Shown: piece by piece, positions 7,637 through 16,007 of the stretch
Layout: every line of letters begins with the position of its first letter
Numbering within the stretch: the first letter of the stretch is position 1
Origin: an uncultured Mucilaginibacter sp.
Lineage (GTDB): Bacteria > Bacteroidota > Bacteroidia > Sphingobacteriales > Sphingobacteriaceae
DNA: 36,843 nt
Assembly: GCA_903866915.1 (NCBI GenBank)
Contig: CAIPPO010000193.1
Span: forward strand, 1 to 36,843
Reading direction: 5' to 3'
Notes under the pieces: model-generated
Databases searched by the model: none
Seen by the model: the letters and a program-made list of their open reading frames with translations, nothing else
What the model was told of the DNA's origin: nothing
Translations under genes and position numbers: made by a program

Positions 7637-10633
7637 ATGAAAAATTTTTGGTTAATATCACTGTTGCTTGTTTGTAGAATCTGTTCGGCACAGGAATTAA
7701 AATATATAACGGGCAACAATAACTGGGACGCCGATTCGCTGGGCAATCAACGTGTCGTATTATCGCTTATTGCTAACGGTAACAAAGTAGCGAAAGTAAC
7801 TATTGATTGGCGCAGGAATGATCTGCTTCCCGAAAACAAGCAACTATTTGTAGTAGATGCCGGCAATGATCAAAGAATACTAAATGTTAGTGTTCAAACG
7901 GTAAGTCGCGAAAGTGGCACTGTTTACTTCGAGCCAACCAATAGTAAGAAGTACTATATCTATTATCTGCCCTATAAAGTCGACCGTAAGTCGAATTATC
8001 CAAATGTTAAATATTTGAAACCCATGCAAACCGCCGATGCTAACTGGCTGGCTGGCCTGAATGGGAAAAATAATTTCGTATCCGCAAAAGTTGAGGCTAT
8101 TGAATCTATTAATGCGATTAATAGTTTTTATCCGATGGAAGTGATCGCGAAAGCAAGTGAGACCAATGCTTTGGAAAAAGCGAACTTGTCGAAAAAATAC
8201 CTGGTTTTTCCGGAGGACAGGACGCATCCTATCAAAATGAAACATGACCTTCCCCAGCGGTGGATCAGCAAGGGATTGAAAAATAGTTTTTACGCTGAAA
8301 CTGATAAAGGTGAAAATTTTACCTATCAATTGGGCGTATTCCCATTTGCACAGAATCTGGAACATGTAAGTCTTCGTTTTTCTGATTTGAGAAGCGCTTC
8401 AGGCGGCCTTATTTCATCAAAAGCCATATCATGCCTTAATACGGAGGGTGTCGATTATAAAGGAGAGCCATTTAATAAGAATGTCGATATCGCCCGCGGC
8501 GACGTTCAGCCGCTTTGGGTGCTGGTTAATATACCAACAGATCAGGGTGCCGGGAATTACAAGGGCGAAGTAACCGTTCAAGCAAAAAACGCAGCGCCAA
8601 CCACTATCCGGATCAACATCAATGTAAAAGACCAGGTTGCAAAAAATGGCGGAGTGGATGAACCACAGAAGCAGACCCGCTTAACCTGGCTCAATTCAAC
8701 CTTAGCACAGCAGAACGAGGTGATAAAACCCTATATACCGCTAAAAGTGGACAAAAACACGATTTCACTTTTAGGCAGGGCTGTAATTTTGGATAATACC
8801 GGTTTTCCTGCTAAGATCGAAACTTTCTTCACGCCCGAAATGACCAGCATTACCGATCATCCTAAACAGGTATTAAACCAGCCGATCAGCTTTATGTTGG
8901 AGGATAGGGACGGCAAAAAGCTTTTATGGAATGCTTCAGGGCTGAATTTTACAGCAACACAAGCGGGTACCGTTAAATGGGAAGCCAAAAATACCATTGC
9001 AGGTCTGCAAATGGATGTTAAAGGGTCGATGGAATTTGATGGGTTTATTGCTTATACCGTTAAAGTTACAGCATTGCAGGATATCAGTTTTAATGATCTG
9101 CGTTTACATATACCACTTAGCCAAAACTCGGCTAAGTATATGATGGGCCTTAATTTGAAAGGTGAAAAGCGCCCAGGCAGCTTCGAGTGGAAATGGGACG
9201 TGGCCCACAAGAATCAGGATGGTGCCTGGATAGGCGATGTAAATGCCGGTTTACAATATGATTTACGTGATGAACATTATGTACGGCCATTGAACACCAA
9301 TTTCTACCTACAACGGCCACTGCTATTGCCAACTTCATGGGGCAATGACAATAAGGGCGGTATTCGGATAACGGAAGCTGATAGTACCGTTTGGGTCAAT
9401 AATTATAGCGGCTCACGGACGATGAAGAAAGGGGAAGTGCTTTACTATAATTTTAATTTGCTGATCACTCCTTTTCATGCAATTAACACTGATTTTCAAT
9501 GGGCAACCAGGTTCTACCATAAATACGAAAACCTGGATACGATTAAAACTACCGGAGCAACTGTGGTTAATATCCACCATGGAACGCCGATCAACCCTTA
9601 CATCAACTATCCGTTTATAGCCCATGATGTAATGCAAGCCTATATTGATGAAGCGCATAGCAAAGGCTTGAAGGTTAAAATTTATAATACGATTCGCGAG
9701 TTATCCAATAGTGCCCAGGAGCTTTATCCGCTGCGCAGTTTGGGGCATGAAGTATTTTCGCCCGGAAAGGGGGGTGGTTATTCCTGGTTGCAGGAACACC
9801 TCGGCGATGATTATATAGCTGCATGGTATGTGCCTGAATTTCATGATGCAGCGATCATCAACAGCGGCATGAACCGTTGGCACAACTATTATGTAGAAGG
9901 CATGAACTGGTTAGTACAGAACGTTGGCATCGATGGTATTTACCTTGACGATGTGGCCTTTGACCGGGTTACTATGAAACGTATCAAAAGAGTGCTTACA
10001 GCGGATGGGCATCCGGGTATTATCGACTTGCACTCAGCAAACCAGTACGACAAGGCTGATGGATTCAATAACAGTGCTAACCTTTACCTTGAAAATTTTC
10101 CTTATCTGAGCAGGCTCTGGTTTGGTGAGTATTTTGATTATGAGCACAATTCGCCTGATTTCTTTTTGACCGAGGTCTCTGGTATTCCATTTGGACTGAT
10201 GGGTGAAATGTTGCAGGGTGGCGGTAATCCATGGCGGGGTATGGTGTATGGAATGACCAACCGTATGCCCTGGAGCGACAATGCCGATCCGCGCCCGATC
10301 TGGAAAGTATGGGACGATTTTGGAATACAGGGAAGTAAGATGATTGGCTATTGGGTTGAGAATAACCCGGTTAAAACCAATAATCCTGCGGTTTTGGCAA
10401 CAGTTTACAAAAAGGATAAAAGCGCGCTGGTTTCCATTGCCAGTTGGGCCGAAACTGATGTAAATATCCGGTTAGCTATTGATTGGAAGGCTTTAGGCAT
10501 AGACCCGGCAAAGGCAGTCATTATTGCACCGGCAGTTACCAACTTTCAGCCTAAATCCGAATTTAAAGATGGGCAGGATATACCGGTATCTAAAGGCAAA
10601 GGGTGGTTATTTGTAGTAAAAGAAGGGGAATAG
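7637..10633 (+). CDS. Secreted putative glycoside hydrolase (DUF6067 / GH123-N-like)
   Basis: 998 aa from the ATG at 7637; the frame is open upstream to 7601, but only this ATG places the signal peptide MKNFWLISLLLVCRICSAQ at the N-terminus. Residues ~20-330 are beta-sandwich-like, with an N-terminal part resembling the domain called GH123-N. A middle beta-rich part (to ~630) contains WKWDVAHKNQDGAWIGDVN. Residues ~630-900 look like a TIM barrel with KVKIYNTIRE, GIDGIYLDDVAFDR (~763-776; Asp pair a likely catalytic or binding site) and GGGNPWRGMVYGMTNR. A beta C-terminal domain ends the protein. Substrate is unknown; the name is by family resemblance only. It converges on the DUF3472 gene and is not in an obvious susCD locus. 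The stop is TAG. Confidence 0.65.
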   Translation: MKNFWLISLLLVCRICSAQELKYITGNNNWDADSLGNQRVVLSLIANGNKVAKVTIDWRRNDLLPENKQLFVVDAGNDQRILNVSVQTVSRESGTVYFEPTNSKKYYIYYLPYKVDRKSNYPNVKYLKPMQTADANWLAGLNGKNNFVSAKVEAIESINAINSFYPMEVIAKASETNALEKANLSKKYLVFPEDRTHPIKMKHDLPQRWISKGLKNSFYAETDKGENFTYQLGVFPFAQNLEHVSLRFSDLRSASGGLISSKAISCLNTEGVDYKGEPFNKNVDIARGDVQPLWVLVNIPTDQGAGNYKGEVTVQAKNAAPTTIRININVKDQVAKNGGVDEPQKQTRLTWLNSTLAQQNEVIKPYIPLKVDKNTISLLGRAVILDNTGFPAKIETFFTPEMTSITDHPKQVLNQPISFMLEDRDGKKLLWNASGLNFTATQAGTVKWEAKNTIAGLQMDVKGSMEFDGFIAYTVKVTALQDISFNDLRLHIPLSQNSAKYMMGLNLKGEKRPGSFEWKWDVAHKNQDGAWIGDVNAGLQYDLRDEHYVRPLNTNFYLQRPLLLPTSWGNDNKGGIRITEADSTVWVNNYSGSRTMKKGEVLYYNFNLLITPFHAINTDFQWATRFYHKYENLDTIKTTGATVVNIHHGTPINPYINYPFIAHDVMQAYIDEAHSKGLKVKIYNTIRELSNSAQELYPLRSLGHEVFSPGKGGGYSWLQEHLGDDYIAAWYVPEFHDAAIINSGMNRWHNYYVEGMNWLVQNVGIDGIYLDDVAFDRVTMKRIKRVLTADGHPGIIDLHSANQYDKADGFNNSANLYLENFPYLSRLWFGEYFDYEHNSPDFFLTEVSGIPFGLMGEMLQGGGNPWRGMVYGMTNRMPWSDNADPRPIWKVWDDFGIQGSKMIGYWVENNPVKTNNPAVLATVYKKDKSALVSIASWAETDVNIRLAIDWKALGIDPAKAVIIAPAVTNFQPKSEFKDGQDIPVSKGKGWLFVVKEGE

Positions 10634-10659
10634 TTAGCGGTTATCAAGTCTAAGTTTCC

Positions 10660-10696
10660 GTTAATAGCTGATAACTAATACTTATTAGCTCTTAAC
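10660..10696. terminator. Imperfect 37-bp palindrome between convergent genes
   Basis: The 37 bp from GTTAATAGCT to AGCTCTTAAC read nearly the same on both strands (about 30 of 37 positions). Lying between two convergent genes, it probably forms a hairpin that stops transcription from either side. It lacks the usual T-run, so this is uncertain. Confidence 0.35.
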
Positions 10697-10725
10697 AGAT
10701 ACCAATACCCAATAATAAAGTCGTG

Positions 10726-12036
10726 TCATGGAAGTTTGCTCAGATCGACAGCGGGTTTTTTGCCTCCGGCGGGTCGGTCAAAATAAATGTTCCTCGGCGT
10801 ATAGTTATTGAAGAATCCACAGTTTTTAAGGTAGAATGCATTGCCGGTAACACCGCCGGCATAGTCCATTCGGTAGCCTTTAACCGCTGTATTATCACCG
10901 GTAAAACGGGCTTTGGTTAATTCGATCCAGTTTCCGGTGTTATCGCATACCCATTCATTGTTAAATTGAACCGAACGGGTATAGAGGCCAGTTTCAGGTT
11001 CGAAGTTTTCGAGGAATGAATGCAGGTGTTTAAGGTAGGTATTGGTTTTTGGCCGGCTAAAACTGGCAAGCAAAGCCCAATTACCAGTTTCGGGAGCAAA
11101 GAAATAGGCCGTATACTCGGTGCGTCCATTGCTGGTGGGTTTAGCATGTACCAAAAAGCGATACGTATTTCCGGCTTTCCACAAATAGTTCATATAGCTT
11201 TGTCCACCCGAGCCTTCGTTGCCAAACTCGCCGGTATGAACATTTTCGCCTTTTTTAAGCATCATGATCTTCTCATCATCGGGTATCTTTTTGGGGTCGT
11301 CGGTGTTAAACGGACTCCAAACCGAAAACAAAATATGCCTTTCGGTTGGCGAATTTACCTGCATACCAAAATAACCCTCACCGAAACCGCAGGCCATAAA
11401 ATAGGAGCCAGGCACGTCGTTCCCTGCAGGTACTGTCACTTCATTATAGAACCATTCAGCATTTACATTATTTGGAACAGTATATCCCAGGTGAACAGAC
11501 GGGCCTCGTCTGCCCCAATAAAAAAACTGCCCTTCATTATCCTTTACATAATTGGTTTTGCTGCTAACAGCACTGCCGCTAAAAGTTATGCTGTTTAGCT
11601 GCGCTATTAGCGAATTTTCGCTGGATGAACCCTTAATATCGAAGGCAACATAACCGGTATCCCGAATATTCCATTCTCCAACCCAAACCTTTTGATCTGT
11701 TTTTTGGCCAAGCTTGATATCCTGTTTTGCCCCTAATCCAGCTATTGCTATTTCACCGCTGACCGCAGGCTGTGCAAGGTTTAAATACAGATTAACTTTG
11801 CCAGTTCTGCCAAATCGCACATAAATTTTGAAAGCAGCGTTTTTATCGCTCCAATCGGTAATGCCTTCATCCGTTATTTTACCCCCCAGGGTATCTTTAT
11901 CGACCCGCCATGCGTTGCCACCCAGAGGCACGTTAATCGAGCTGTCATTTCCCGTAATTCCAGCTTGCTGCGCTTTAGCTCTAACAATCAGCAGGACAAA
12001 AAAACCGGCTATGGTTATGATTTTTTTTAACATCAT
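10726..12036 (-). CDS. Secreted DUF5077 + DUF3472 domain protein
   Basis: 436 aa. A Sec signal peptide (MMLKKIITIAGFFVLLIVRAKAQ) precedes a DUF5077-like beta-sandwich (about 35-155; VPLGGNAWR, FKIYVRFGR, GYVAFDIKG). A DUF3472-like domain (about 165-420) follows, with FFYWGRRGPSVHLGYTVP, WFYNEVTVP, GYFGMQVNSPTERHILFSVW, GENVHTGEFGNEGSGGQSY and TKARFTGDN. Such proteins are found in polysaccharide-active neighbourhoods of Bacteroidota, and the domains look carbohydrate-binding; no enzyme activity is established. The ATG overlaps the stop of the kinase gene by one base (TAATG), showing translational coupling. It faces the glycoside hydrolase, so the three may serve one glycan. Confidence 0.75.
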   Translation of the reverse strand: MMLKKIITIAGFFVLLIVRAKAQQAGITGNDSSINVPLGGNAWRVDKDTLGGKITDEGITDWSDKNAAFKIYVRFGRTGKVNLYLNLAQPAVSGEIAIAGLGAKQDIKLGQKTDQKVWVGEWNIRDTGYVAFDIKGSSSENSLIAQLNSITFSGSAVSSKTNYVKDNEGQFFYWGRRGPSVHLGYTVPNNVNAEWFYNEVTVPAGNDVPGSYFMACGFGEGYFGMQVNSPTERHILFSVWSPFNTDDPKKIPDDEKIMMLKKGENVHTGEFGNEGSGGQSYMNYLWKAGNTYRFLVHAKPTSNGRTEYTAYFFAPETGNWALLASFSRPKTNTYLKHLHSFLENFEPETGLYTRSVQFNNEWVCDNTGNWIELTKARFTGDNTAVKGYRMDYAGGVTGNAFYLKNCGFFNNYTPRNIYFDRPAGGKKPAVDLSKLP

Positions 12037-13169
12037 TAGTTTTTCAATTTATAATATTGCCAGGTATCCTGAATGATATGGTCAAGGGTTTCCCGGTTTT
12101 CTTCCAGCTTTTTTACCAGAGCCAGCTGTGCCCTGGTGCGTAACAGGTTATGTTCCGGCGAATGAATCTTAAAATAAATGTCGCCTTCCAGAAAATCGGT
12201 CAGAAATCGAACAGCTTGTATATACGGAAGCAGCAATACACCTTTGACGAGGGAATCCACCTCAGCTTTTTCAAGAAAGGGAACACTTTGCTGCAGGTAA
12301 CCGCTGGTATATGCCTGGAATAAGTTCAAATTAAGGCTTATTGTTGTTGTATCCGCTTCATCTTCTGCAGCCGAATTAATGATGGTACGGATCGAGTCGC
12401 CAAAGTCGTACGCCACATAGCCGGGCATTACGGTATCCAGATCGATCACGCATTGGGCTTTATCGTCTGTATCCAGCAAAACGTTATTGAATTTTGTATC
12501 ATTGTGCACTATCCGCAGGGGCAAGGTTTTGTTTTTTCCTGATTCCAAAATCTCAAACATGCTATTTGCCCTTGTCCTGATAAATTCAATTTCAGGCAAT
12601 ACTTCCCGAATGCGGTCAGCTTGGTTATTTTCTATCGCTTTTTCAAAGTTCTGCAGGCGAAACTCAATGTTATGAAAATTGGGTATCGTATCCTTTATTA
12701 ATTCGGTATCCATATCGGCCAGGTCAGCCTGGAATTTGCCGAAAGCTTTGCCGCCTTCAAATGCCTGCTTTTCTGTAGTTACCTGGTCGTAACTCCTGGT
12801 GTCTTTAAGAAAGTAAAACATGCGCCAGTAATTGCCATCTGGATCAAGGTAATAGGATTGGCTGTAGTTGGTTTCTATAATCGTTAAGACATTCTTCTCT
12901 AATGCAGATTGAGGCAGATGCGCCAGTTTTTTTTGCAAATGTCTGGTCACGTTCAGCAGGTTATTCATTAATAGAGGCACATCTTTAAAAACGTGATGGT
13001 TGATACGTTGCAAAAGGTAATCATGCCCTTCGGGGTTATTATTCCTGATCCGGTAAGTGTCATTAATATGACCCGAGCCAAATGGTGTTATCGCAGCTAT
13101 CCGGGCCTCGATACGAAACTCGGACGCCAGCGCTAGTAAAAGTTGTTCAGTTTGAAAAGAAGAATCCAT
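12036..13169 (-). CDS. Phosphotransferase, N-acetylhexosamine 1-kinase-like (APH/ChoK fold)
   Basis: 377 aa, cytoplasmic, kinase fold of the aminoglycoside/choline kinase superfamily. The N-terminal FGSGHINDTYRI (30-41) and LLQRINHHVFKDV (52-64) match the glycine loop and nucleotide-binding region of NahK-type kinases. The Brenner motif VHNDTKFNNVL (221-231) provides catalytic Asp224 and metal ligand Asn229. IDLDTVMPG (242-250) holds the DFG-equivalent Asp243. NahK-type enzymes make N-acetylhexosamine-1-phosphate from GalNAc or GlcNAc; the true sugar here is unknown. The gene precedes and overlaps by one base the DUF3472 secreted protein, suggesting that it phosphorylates a sugar released outside. 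It is divergent from the phosphatase gene at 13379. Confidence 0.75.
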   Translation of the reverse strand: MDSSFQTEQLLLALASEFRIEARIAAITPFGSGHINDTYRIRNNNPEGHDYLLQRINHHVFKDVPLLMNNLLNVTRHLQKKLAHLPQSALEKNVLTIIETNYSQSYYLDPDGNYWRMFYFLKDTRSYDQVTTEKQAFEGGKAFGKFQADLADMDTELIKDTIPNFHNIEFRLQNFEKAIENNQADRIREVLPEIEFIRTRANSMFEILESGKNKTLPLRIVHNDTKFNNVLLDTDDKAQCVIDLDTVMPGYVAYDFGDSIRTIINSAAEDEADTTTISLNLNLFQAYTSGYLQQSVPFLEKAEVDSLVKGVLLLPYIQAVRFLTDFLEGDIYFKIHSPEHNLLRTRAQLALVKKLEENRETLDHIIQDTWQYYKLKN

Positions 13170-13351
13170 TAATGGGGCCTAATATCGGCATATCGGGACT
13201 TTGTTTTTAATAGTGCCCCAAAATAATGTTCCCTTATTTTCAAAAATTGACATTCCCGGGCAACTCGCTATTTGCAATTATCCACATTCAACTACTTACC
13301 AACAGCCTGTAAATTAAATATTAGGGCAAAATAAGCTTAATATAGCGAGGG

Positions 13352-13359
13352 TACTTTTG
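13352..13359 (+). promoter_or_regulatory. Promoter -7 element (TACTTTTG)
   Basis: Exact match to TAnnTTTG, 19 nt before the ATG at 13379. No clear TTG sits at the -33 distance, so strength is uncertain. The start site would give a leader of about 13-15 nt. Confidence 0.45.
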
Positions 13360-13378
13360 CTACCATAGCGATATAGCC

Positions 13379-14491
13379 ATGAGAAAAATCACAATTTTTT
13401 TATTCCTCTTGTTTTTTGCTTTCGCGGTCCGTTCCCAGGACCGGAAAACACAAAATATAGTTGTGGTAACGCTCGACGGTTTTCGATGGCAGGAGCTTTT
13501 TCGGGGCGCCGACTCATCCCTTATTAATTCAAAGTTTACCGATACCAAAGCTGATGTACGGAAAAAGTTTTGGGCCGAAACAACCGGTGAACGCCGGAAA
13601 TTACTGATGCCATTCTTTTGGTCGACGCTGGTATCACAGGGACAATTGTATGGCGACAGAGATGAAGGTAATTGCGACCAGGTAGCAAATCCATATTTCT
13701 TTTCTTACCCTGGCTATAACGAAATATTTACTGGCTTTCCGGATGTAAGGGTCAATACCAACAGCCCGATCCCTAATCCAAATACCAATGTTTTTGAATT
13801 CCTGAATAAACAGAAAGGGTTTGAAAACAAAGTTGCGGTTTTTGCTTCCTGGGAAGTTTTTCCTGCAATTTTTAATACAAGTCGCTCAGGCTTAAAGGTG
13901 AACGCAGGCTATACTAATTTTGAAGACGGAAGGCCAGACGAAAGGATCAAATTTCTGAATGAGTTGCAACATAAGGCCCCACATTACCTGGGCGATACCC
14001 GTATTGATTTTATGACCTATGAATTGGGCAAGGAATATCTGAAGGAATACAAGCCCCGCGTATTGTACCTCGCTTTTGATGAGACGGACGATATGGCGCA
14101 TGCTGGCAACTACAAAATGTACCTGACCCAGGCCCATCAGGAAGATGCCTATCTGCAGGAGTTGTGGCATTATCTGCAAAGTGATTCATTTTATAAAGAC
14201 AAAACAACGCTGATTATTACCTGCGATCATGGCCGCGGAGATAGTTCGCCGGAAGCATGGCGAAATCATGGTCCGATGGTCAGGAATTCAGATCAGACCT
14301 GGATCGCAGTTATTGGCCCCGATACCCCTGTTGAAGGAATAATTAAAACCCATACGACAACTTACCACAAACAACTGGCGCAAACTATGGCCAGGTTTTT
14401 AGGCTTTGATTTTAAAAAGAATGCCAATCACGAAGTTGCAGAAGCTATCGAATCTACTGTAGGCAGAATGCCGGTCTCTTTAGGAAAATAA
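13379..14491 (+). CDS. Secreted alkaline-phosphatase-superfamily hydrolase
   Basis: 370 aa. The signal peptide MRKITIFLFLLFFAFAVRSQ puts it in the periplasm or outside. The superfamily metal sites are visible: VVVTLDGFRW (Asp33), the nucleophile region FFSYPGYNEIFTG (~108-119), DETDDMAHAGNY (Asp and His), ITCDHGRGD (Asp-His) and RNHGPM (His). This is a metal-dependent phosphatase/phosphodiesterase or phosphomutase fold; homologs are often named phosphoglyceromutase, which seems unlikely for a secreted protein. Natural substrate unknown. Its stop is 4 bp before the GDPD gene, so the two are co-transcribed and may act in sequence on a phosphodiester and the phosphate ester it yields. Confidence 0.8.
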   Translation: MRKITIFLFLLFFAFAVRSQDRKTQNIVVVTLDGFRWQELFRGADSSLINSKFTDTKADVRKKFWAETTGERRKLLMPFFWSTLVSQGQLYGDRDEGNCDQVANPYFFSYPGYNEIFTGFPDVRVNTNSPIPNPNTNVFEFLNKQKGFENKVAVFASWEVFPAIFNTSRSGLKVNAGYTNFEDGRPDERIKFLNELQHKAPHYLGDTRIDFMTYELGKEYLKEYKPRVLYLAFDETDDMAHAGNYKMYLTQAHQEDAYLQELWHYLQSDSFYKDKTTLIITCDHGRGDSSPEAWRNHGPMVRNSDQTWIAVIGPDTPVEGIIKTHTTTYHKQLAQTMARFLGFDFKKNANHEVAEAIESTVGRMPVSLGK

Positions 14492-14495
14492 TAAA

Positions 14496-15305
14496 ATGAA
14501 ATACTTAGTCTTTCTCGCTTGTTTTGTCCTCGGAACAGCCCAGGCACAGGTAAATAAACCACCTGCTCCGCGCCATGCGTTTACGGTGATAGCACATCGG
14601 GGCGATCATGTGATTTGCCCGGAAAATACGCTGGCCGCCTATAACGAAGCGATAAAAAATGAGGTCGACTATGTCGAGATTGATCTGAGGACCACTAAAG
14701 ATGGTCACCTGGTTAGTATGCATGATGCAACCGTCGATCGGATGACGGAAGGAAAAGGGAAGATTAGCGACTTAACGCTTGCCGAAATTGAAGCATTGCA
14801 TGTAAAAAGCAATGACAGTACTGATAAAACAGTTTATCGCGTACCTACTTTTGAAGAGATTTTGACCCTTTGTAAAGGAAAGATATATATCTATATCGAC
14901 TATAAAAAGGCTGATGTAGCCCAAACTTTTAGCATGCTTAAATCTTTCGGCATGGAGAAGCAGGTTTTGGTTTATATCAATTACCCGCAGCAGTTTGTTG
15001 ATTGGCGAAAGATAGCGCCTGCTATGCCGCTGATGGTAAGCAAGCCGGAAAATATTAAAGATGAACCAGCACTGAACACTTACGTTGATAAAGTTAAACC
15101 CGATATACTCGACGGTGGTTGGGATGAATATACGCCCCAGCTTGTTGCAGCTGCAAAATTACTCAACCTGGTTGTTTGGCCCGATATACAAGGGAAGAAT
15201 GAGGCCGCAGATTGGAATTCGGCATTGGCCAAAGGATTTAACGGCTTGCAAACCGACCACCCTGCTGATCTGATAAAATTTCTGAAAGAAAAAGGTTTAA
15301 GGTAA
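14496..15305 (+). CDS. Secreted glycerophosphodiester phosphodiesterase
   Basis: 269 aa with signal peptide MKYLVFLACFVLGTAQAQ. GDPD TIM-barrel residues: His34-Arg35 in VIAHRGD, Glu43 in CPENT, Glu61 and Asp63 in VEIDLRTTKDG, His76 in SMHDATVDR, and the terminal GLQTDHPADL. The family hydrolyses glycerophosphodiesters (deacylated phospholipid head groups) to glycerol-3-phosphate and an alcohol using Ca2+ or Mg2+. Here it acts in the periplasm or outside. It follows the phosphatase-like gene by 4 bp and ends 5 bp from the convergent CAP gene, with no terminator between. The substrate may be environmental; whether it takes glycerophosphoinositol from the cell's own lipids is open. Confidence 0.9.
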   Translation: MKYLVFLACFVLGTAQAQVNKPPAPRHAFTVIAHRGDHVICPENTLAAYNEAIKNEVDYVEIDLRTTKDGHLVSMHDATVDRMTEGKGKISDLTLAEIEALHVKSNDSTDKTVYRVPTFEEILTLCKGKIYIYIDYKKADVAQTFSMLKSFGMEKQVLVYINYPQQFVDWRKIAPAMPLMVSKPENIKDEPALNTYVDKVKPDILDGGWDEYTPQLVAAAKLLNLVVWPDIQGKNEAADWNSALAKGFNGLQTDHPADLIKFLKEKGLR

Positions 15306-15310
15306 AACTA

Positions 15311-15880
15311 TCAATTATTGCTTACCGGTCGGCTGATGATCCGAATGCGCCCACTTTTGATCAAATTTTTTTCGGAAGAAGAAAAGGGCACGCGCCCACC
15401 GAAATCCTGAACCCAGTAACTATAAAATTGTGCTACACCAACCTCTTTAAATTCCTGCGTCATCAGGTTCTGACAATGTTCCGGACTTTTTATCCAGCCA
15501 TCCATTACCTGAGCTATCGTCATGTTGCCTCTGGCAATATTTTCGCCTAACAGGTACCTTCTAAAGCCTTTGCTGCTGTATCCCGCTGCAACAGCACGAT
15601 CCATTGGAGTTTTTCCAAATTTGCTGTTATGGGCAAAATAGTCATGGGTAAACATGTCACCTGCATGTTCAGCAGCAGCTTTAGCTAAATTATCGTTCCA
15701 AACCAGGGGAGGTGCAGGCGGCATATAAAACGTTCCGCAATGACAACCATCATGCCTTAATTTATTGATCCGCGCCAGGAATTCAACTTTCAATTGCTCT
15801 TTAGCTTTATCGTCGTTGGCTGTCGTAATACATGAAAGGAAGAGTGCCAGGGTAGCAATACTGCCAAATAATAGCTTCAT
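15311..15880 (-). CDS. CAP (SCP/PR-1) domain lipoprotein
   Basis: 189 aa. MKLLFGSIATLALFLSC is a probable lipoprotein signal, with Cys17 (the -3 position Phe is slightly off consensus). Residues ~28-180 form a CAP domain of the YkwD type: NKLRHDG, PLVWNDNLAKAAAEHAGDM, YFAHNS, LLGENIARG, GWIKSPEHCQNLM and EVGVAQ. The expected His/Glu pairs of the CAP cavity (His in FAHNS/EHCQN and Glu in GENIA) are present. Bacterial CAP proteins are extracytoplasmic and mostly of unknown activity. Three extra Cys lie near the N-terminus (CHCG) and at EHCQN. The gene is convergent with GDPD, only 5 bp apart. Confidence 0.88.
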   Translation of the reverse strand: MKLLFGSIATLALFLSCITTANDDKAKEQLKVEFLARINKLRHDGCHCGTFYMPPAPPLVWNDNLAKAAAEHAGDMFTHDYFAHNSKFGKTPMDRAVAAGYSSKGFRRYLLGENIARGNMTIAQVMDGWIKSPEHCQNLMTQEFKEVGVAQFYSYWVQDFGGRVPFSSSEKNLIKSGRIRIISRPVSNN

Positions 15881-16007
15881 ATTGTTGGTTGTACCAAAAG
15901 GGTTAGGTTTTCGGTATTCAAAAATAACAAATCAAAGCAAAAAGGGAAATGGCTATCTCATTTAGCACCTTTTTTCCACCGGACAAGGCCAAAAAAAGCA
16001 ATTATCG

